Source: Eunapius fragilis (lineage: Eukaryota; Porifera; Demospongiae; Spongillida; Spongillidae). From it: a DNA stretch of 64,000 bases. This document shows positions 58,757 through 64,000 of this stretch, piece by piece. The position numbers and the translations under genes are program-made. Below the pieces are notes generated by a model, which was not told the DNA's origin, did no database searches, and saw only the letters and a list, made by a program, of their open reading frames with translations. Position 1 is the first letter of the stretch, and each line of letters begins with the position of its first letter. The DNA lies in contig OY811978.1 of the NCBI GenBank assembly GCA_963681505.1, forward strand, positions 1,424,549 through 1,488,548, written 5' to 3'.

Positions 58757-59940
58757 TAACCCGTTCTTTTTATTTATTTTTCCTACTCTACATGAAATGC
58801 TCCCTAGATGGCTGTATGGTCAATGTGATATAGCCAGCATGACAAAAAGCTTCAGCAACAACTCAAATAAGGGACATTGCAGGCTTGGTGTGGTCATCAA
58901 GTAGCTACAAGGCTCTGCAGACTTCATGTGATGCATGCATGTAGATTTGTGGTGTGCTTGGCATTTGTATTTGGTGGTGTAAGAACTGTATGTGTGAATG
59001 TGGATAGTTGCTGGTATTGATGGACTTGCTGAAAGCAGACAGGAGGCTTGGTCTTTTAGATAAGAACTATGTATATAGGTAGTTGTGGGTGATTATGTAA
59101 ACTTTTCCTTTCCCACTTTATAAAAACTGACCTGTTGAGTGTGTAGCAATACAGATGCCTGTTCATGTAATAATATAACATCCAGCCATTTGGTCATATT
59201 TTTGCTGCTGAGTATCCACATGTGTGAGGTGTACTGGTATGTCATCATAGTGTGTAGGTGATGGTCTGTGTACATGTGATGGTGTGTAGGTATGGGTGGC
59301 CTGGTAGGTTACACTCTTGTCTGATGTGACGATACTGTGTAAGCCAAAAGCTGTAATGTTCGTACCTTGCATTATACATGTCTGTTTGGCGAGCCACATG
59401 TTCTAAGTAATTCCGCTCAAATAAATAGCTCCCGCACACACCCTACCAGTCTAGTCAAAGAAAAGTATCAACGCGCAAGAGCAGTTGATTTGATTAATAG
59501 TTACACGCAGCCAGTATTTACGCCCATGTAACTTCGGTGGGTCTACTTCAAGCTTGGTGTACGATCGAACTAACCCACAGAACAGGATCCGTGATTATAA
59601 ACACTCAACAACACACGTGGGAGAGCATACATGTATATACAATGTTCAGAACTAGGACATTTGTTTTATATGAATAATAGGTGTTGCTTTGGATGGAGCA
59701 CCACATAACGAAAGTCAAAGAGCGTTGCAGAGTGTGTGGCCGCTTCTTGGTGGAGGCTAGGGAAAAGAAAACAAGGAGCTCATTTACCTGCCAAGAGTTT
59801 GAAGCTCATTTGTACACTGTCTTTGCTGTTAACACCAGCAATTACATATAGTTAACACTCATCCTCCTTCCTTCTGCTACCGTTGTAAAATTGTACAACC
59901 ATTGTTGTACAACCATCTGCGTTCTGCCACCATGTCCATC
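58757..59940. other. No gene recognised
   Basis: Low-complexity and short frames only. GTGTGTAGGTGATGG-type motifs near 59250 repeat loosely. Confidence 0.45.
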
Positions 59941-59942
59941 TT

Positions 59943-60215
59943 GGCAGTACACCAGACTTAAGCCGCCCGGCCAGTGGATGTATTCCCTCTCTCCCAATCG
60001 AGGACAAGTACATCCGCTGGCTGGGTACGGCTTAGGTCTGGTGTAATGGTACTGCCTGACTCTACTCTCACTCTTGGAAGATGGGCACGATGGCAGAACT
60101 CAACATACACGTTACGCAGATGGTTGTGGCCATGCAGTGACAACATCACCACCCTGTTTACAGGTAGTAGCGCCAGGGCACAAAGAACATGAGAGGAGCC
60201 TCTAGCCATCTCCAT
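59943..60215 (-). mobile_element. LINE-derived nuclease-like module with inverted partial duplicate
   Basis: The minus strand encodes HNHLRNVYVEFCHRAHLPRV followed by SRTQPADVLVLDWERG, closely similar to the module at about 45700. The segment 59943-60056 also folds back on itself (GGCAGTACACCAGAC against GTCTGGTGTAATGGTACTGC), so the end of the module is present in both orientations. It is a short, isolated relic. Confidence 0.6.
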
Positions 60216-60859
60216 CCCTAGCCACCATTGGATGGAGAATTACAGTTCATTGGGTTCAAAGTTCAGGTCAAGACTAGGAGGTGTGACCAGTAGCCAGGAT
60301 GCAGCATGAGGTGCTAACACAGAGAGCAGCCGAGCCTTGTCAGCAGGTGATGATGCTTTCAACAACAATGAGAACTGGTGGGTCCTCTAGTTTCTTTGAC
60401 AGTATACCCTTTGGTGGACGGGTGAGGCTGTGATAGCATCCACAGAGATTACTTCAGACAGGGAGACTATGCCTTATATTTGTGTCCCATAAAACAAATA
60501 TCAGTCCTAACAAGATCTGTTTATCACGTTCGGAAGCAATTCATTACTTAAAACAAAAGATTACATATAATTAAGTGGCCAGAAAGCAATAGGCCCACAC
60601 TAATGTATCACTAACTCCAATACTCCTAAATCAAAGTTCAACTTGACTGTGACCTATTTTACATCTTGCAGCACTCTTTCAGGCGGGAGCATGTCAAATA
60701 GTTCAAGAGCGCTGACACTGAATCACCAACATAGCTACACACGTGGTTCTTCATCAGTGAGTCTCTACAAGGCTGAGAAAACATGAAGGTCAAGAACATA
60801 GAATTTTATTTTGTACATGTTTGTTTATGGTGCTATTATTACTTCAAACGATCAATTGT

Positions 60860-61145
60860 ATACACATGCACACACATATACATAAAACACACACATAATA
60901 CATACATGTACACATATGTATTTATACACATATGCATGTCATGTACAGACATACATAAAACACACACATACATACAAGTACAATGTGTACATAATACACA
61001 TACATGTGAAAACATACACAAATACATACATGTACACACATACATAAAACATGCACACATACATGTACACATACACATAAAACACACACTGATACATACA
61101 TTTTCACATATATACATGTACAAAAAACACATACATGTATGCACA
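60860..61145. repeat. Degenerate ACATACATG-rich low-complexity repeat
   Basis: About 280 bases of CA/TA-rich sequence with recurring ACATACATGTACACA. Frames on both strands are by-products. Confidence 0.9.
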
Positions 61146-61590
61146 CATATTTATATATATGGGACAGTTTCCAACAAAATTGCCCCTCAATATTCCCTTG
61201 CGTTTGAATAACTTTAACTTCCGAACGGTTAAGGCTAATGACTTCTTATTCTCAACACTTCATAGTACACCATTTCTGTATGGTGAAATACATTTTGGGG
61301 TATTGCAATGTGTGATACCCCACTAGGTTCAAACCCGCCAAATACTTTTCGGTCTCCTATAATCAAATCACTTTTAAAATTCGGTTTGTGGGTAGAGCAG
61401 TTCCTGTACCTATCACGGCAAGTTGTGTCCTGCTATATCAAGCGGGAAAATGTGCATGTAGGGACCTCTCTATTTGCAAACTGAATTTGAAGCGATTTGA
61501 TTACTCCTACAGAAAGTTATGGTAGGTTTGAACCCGGTGGGGTATTGGACGTTGCAATACTGGGGAGTTAGGAAAGGCCATCAGTTTTAC
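61145..61590 (-). repeat. Repeat family X, diverged copy
   Basis: Begins with GGGACAGTTTCCAACAAAAT, includes TAGTACACCATTTCTGTATG near 61263 and two oppositely oriented copies of a GGTTTGAACCCxxxGGGGTAT-type block (near 61310 and 61527). It matches 11859-12000 in order and orientation. Confidence 0.6.
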
Positions 61591-62789
61591 ATTACCAAAC
61601 TAAGGCTAAGGTTGATTTCAGCAATCTAGCCATGTGCATGCGCCCCCCCCCCCCCCCCCCCCCCAAATTCATATCCCGCCCCTCTTGTACCAATTGGATT
61701 ATTCCATTATTTAACTGTACACTCCTACAGATGACAACAAGGGTGTCCATGGTGGGGGGTTGTGTTTAGAAACATGTCGATGTCGTTGTCCAGGGTTGCA
61801 AATATGTCCTGAGGGGGGTAGTATAAATGCCTGTTCCGGGGTGCTAGCAGATAAAACATAAGCTTGTACTTGGGGGGGGGGGGGGGGGGGGGTGGGAGTG
61901 GTAGGGGGTTAGCAGGTATAACATAAGCTTGTCCAGGGGAGATGTAACCAAATAGAAGCTTGTCTGGGGGGTATTAAAAAACTTAACAACAAAAGGTGGT
62001 TTTATATATTGTCCTGGGGGTTACGTTTGCAATTATTTTCATCTGTAGGTGTGTATGGTTAAATAATGGAATAGCCCAAAGCTGCCCCGCCCCCCCATGC
62101 ACAATCATGTGTATGGCAGACTACTTAATTCCTATGCAGACACTGGCGGACAGGGGGGAAGGGGGGGGGGGGGGGAATTAGGTCTGCAACCCGAGCACAT
62201 CTCCCTTTGGTGTCTCTGTCCCTGCAATCCCCCTTTAATTTAATTCTGGATCTGCCACTGGCTTCACATATATTATTATCAATGTGCCCCCCCCGCCAAA
62301 TCCTGGATCCAGGAATAATTGCAACCATACATAAAGATTTTTGTTGAGAATAGGAATGGCTGCGCTCAAATGGGTGGTTTAGCTATCTATCACATACACA
62401 TGCAAACACACACACAACCCACAGCTGGAAAAACAATATAAGTGCTTGCATACTATACATACCACCCACACACATGGGCAGTGCTCACATACATGTACCT
62501 GCATGTTTCTTACTAAACACTGTTCAATGGCCAGTAACACAAAACAGGATGCCATGGTGATCGATGGCATGAAGGCTGGCACTCATCACTCACATACACA
62601 ATGGCAAAGATGCTGGTGTATGTGTTTAAAATAAAAAACATGTACTACAATCTGGTAAATGGACATACCTTGCTCTAACTATACCTCACAGTAGTGAGCT
62701 CTTCATACCTCTTGAGGATACCATGCATCACTTGTGCAACTTCGTTGCCTCCTGAGCGTGGGATCCAAAAATTTGAGGAAAAGAACCAC

Positions 62790-62905
62790 GGCCGTACCCA
62801 GAGGGGGTTCGTAACCAAGGAAACCAATAAAATTGCTAGTAAAATCTGATTTTACTAGCAATTTTATAGGTTTCCTTGGTTACGAAACCCCCTCTGGGTA
62901 TGGCC
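62790..62905. mobile_element. Hairpin MITE, 116 bp
   Basis: Arms of about 55 bases: GGCCGTACCCAGAGGGGGTT at the left and its mirror (AACCCCCTCTGGGTATGGCC) at the right, with TTGGTTACG and TAAAATTGCTAGTAAAATC inner pairs. Almost perfectly self-complementary, so a recent insertion is plausible. Confidence 0.9.
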
Positions 62906-63508
62906 CTGAGAACCTAGAGTGCTTTTAGAGATGCTATCTGCTTACACTATGGCTGGCAACCTCCGTTATTACCATCACATTGCATATGTGGCTCCATCTA
63001 TACTGTGGAGCATGCCATGAATTGCCCATCAGGAGGCTTTCCTTCAATTCGACACAATGAGGTGCGAGATCTGACCTCAGTGAGGTATGTCATAATGCAG
63101 AACCTACATGTACTTTGCAGCCATTGCAGAGTGAGTGCCTTACATATAATGGGAGCAAGAAAAACAACGAATTATCTGACCTCTTAATTGAAAAGTTTAC
63201 ATAAAACCCACAACCAATAACAATTCTTCCACATGTCACCACTCCTAATTAAAGAGGCAGTACTTATGAAACCACAAAGATCTGTGAGTTTCAGACATCA
63301 GCTAATACAACTACCAGCCCTCCTTCAACTGTCCACATTTGATACATTTGGTACACAAACATACAAACTTGTGTCAGCACCATACAAAACACCACTGAAC
63401 AACTTTACAGTCTGCTAGCAAGCATTATATGATGAAAACACAACGCTTTACATTTGAGTAGTAGTTCTCCTGGTGGAGGTTGGAAGGGTGACTGGCACAG
63501 TCCATGAG

Positions 63509-63640
63509 CTACATCACATTGTTCGGTATGATGGGTTCAGTCCCTGGTCCATACCAGGCAGTCATGTAGGTAGCCCACTGAGCCTGGAACCAGAGCTGCT
63601 GGCAGACCACCTGGGTATACCTCCACTCAATCATCAGGAG
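63509..63640 (-). CDS. Possible terminal exon of an unidentified gene
   Basis: A minus-strand frame of about 43 codons, rich in Trp and Gln (QLWFQAQWATYMTAWYGPG then TEPIIPNNVM, stop TAG at 63509). Codon use is balanced and the composition is unlike the repeats around it, which hints at a real last exon. No family was recognised, and no partner exon was found within the window. Low confidence. Confidence 0.25.
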   Translation of the reverse strand, partial: LLMIEWRYTQVVCQQLWFQAQWATYMTAWYGPGTEPIIPNNVM

Positions 63641-64000
63641 TTTTTCTGACCAATCTGATGGGAAGAGGGGGGGGGGGGGGGGGGGGGGGGGAGGAGCTCA
63701 GAGAGCTTACTAGAAAATCTGACTGGATGTCTTCTCATCACTGCTGCCTCCTCCCCATCAATTCACAGTGATGGGGAGGAGGGACTGATGGGGAAGAGGG
63801 GAACGGTACAGCACAAACAAAAGCCTGACCATCTCTTGAGCAATGTTCTCCACATTGTTATTATCTAGGAGCACATAGGTGGCTCCACCATTCTTACTGC
63901 AGTGACAATGTGCCAACATATGCTCCGTGTATGGATACAGGTAAAGTGTAGGAGATGTGTGTGCTCCCAATGGGGGGAGGGGGTGGACATTTCATCTCCC

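Noticed and set aside
60783-61211. 142-codon frame rich in His, Thr and Tyr
   Set aside because: Low-complexity ACATACATG repeat with open frames on both strands.

Overview
This is intron-bearing animal DNA, AT-leaning and dense in repeats. Short GT-AG exons, a CKAP5/XMAP215-type gene, type I membrane proteins with Ig-like and FN3 domains, and many Tc1, MITE, LINE and DUF6589/RecQ repeats suggest an early-branching metazoan; a sponge fits best, but that is an inference. No bacterial-style operons, tRNA, rRNA or CRISPR were recognised.

Layout. 1-1.3 kb: 3' end of a broken Ty3/gypsy LTR element. 1.6-2.5 kb: hairpin and interspersed repeats. 2.6-4.5 kb (+): five exons of a CKAP5/ch-TOG gene, cut by long TG microsatellites, with no later exons seen. 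5.1-11.9 kb: a 6.7-kb Tc1/mariner-type insertion with TA duplications, holding a 2-kb minisatellite and only the N-terminal DNA-binding part of a transposase. 12-15.5 kb: repeats and LINE-derived sequence. 15.8-18.2 kb (-): Ig-FN3-stalk-TM receptor gene A. 19.2-20.4 kb: 36-bp minisatellite. 21.27-27.04 kb: a transposon with long terminal inverted repeats carrying two convergent genes, a DUF6589-type protein (+) and a RecQ-like helicase (-), both damaged; I regard it as Academ-like. 29-31 kb: LINE remains. 31.1-53.9 kb (-): a cluster of receptor genes B, D and C in two tandem segmental duplicates of about 9-10 kb, with LINE fragments, 46-bp repeats and a 24-bp minisatellite carrying an E-box per unit. 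54-64 kb: tandem repeats, fold-back elements, a CRE-like repeat array and many long G or C homopolymers, with little coding content.

The most interesting content is (1) the receptor family, in which ectodomains differ (one to five Ig-like domains, with or without FN3) while the transmembrane/cytoplasmic exon is nearly identical in all five copies and carries an ITSM-like TxYxxV tyrosine motif, and (2) the two-gene DUF6589/RecQ transposon, together with smaller elements that share its termini. Gene C appears intact. Genes B and D each carry one damaging deletion, in different exons.
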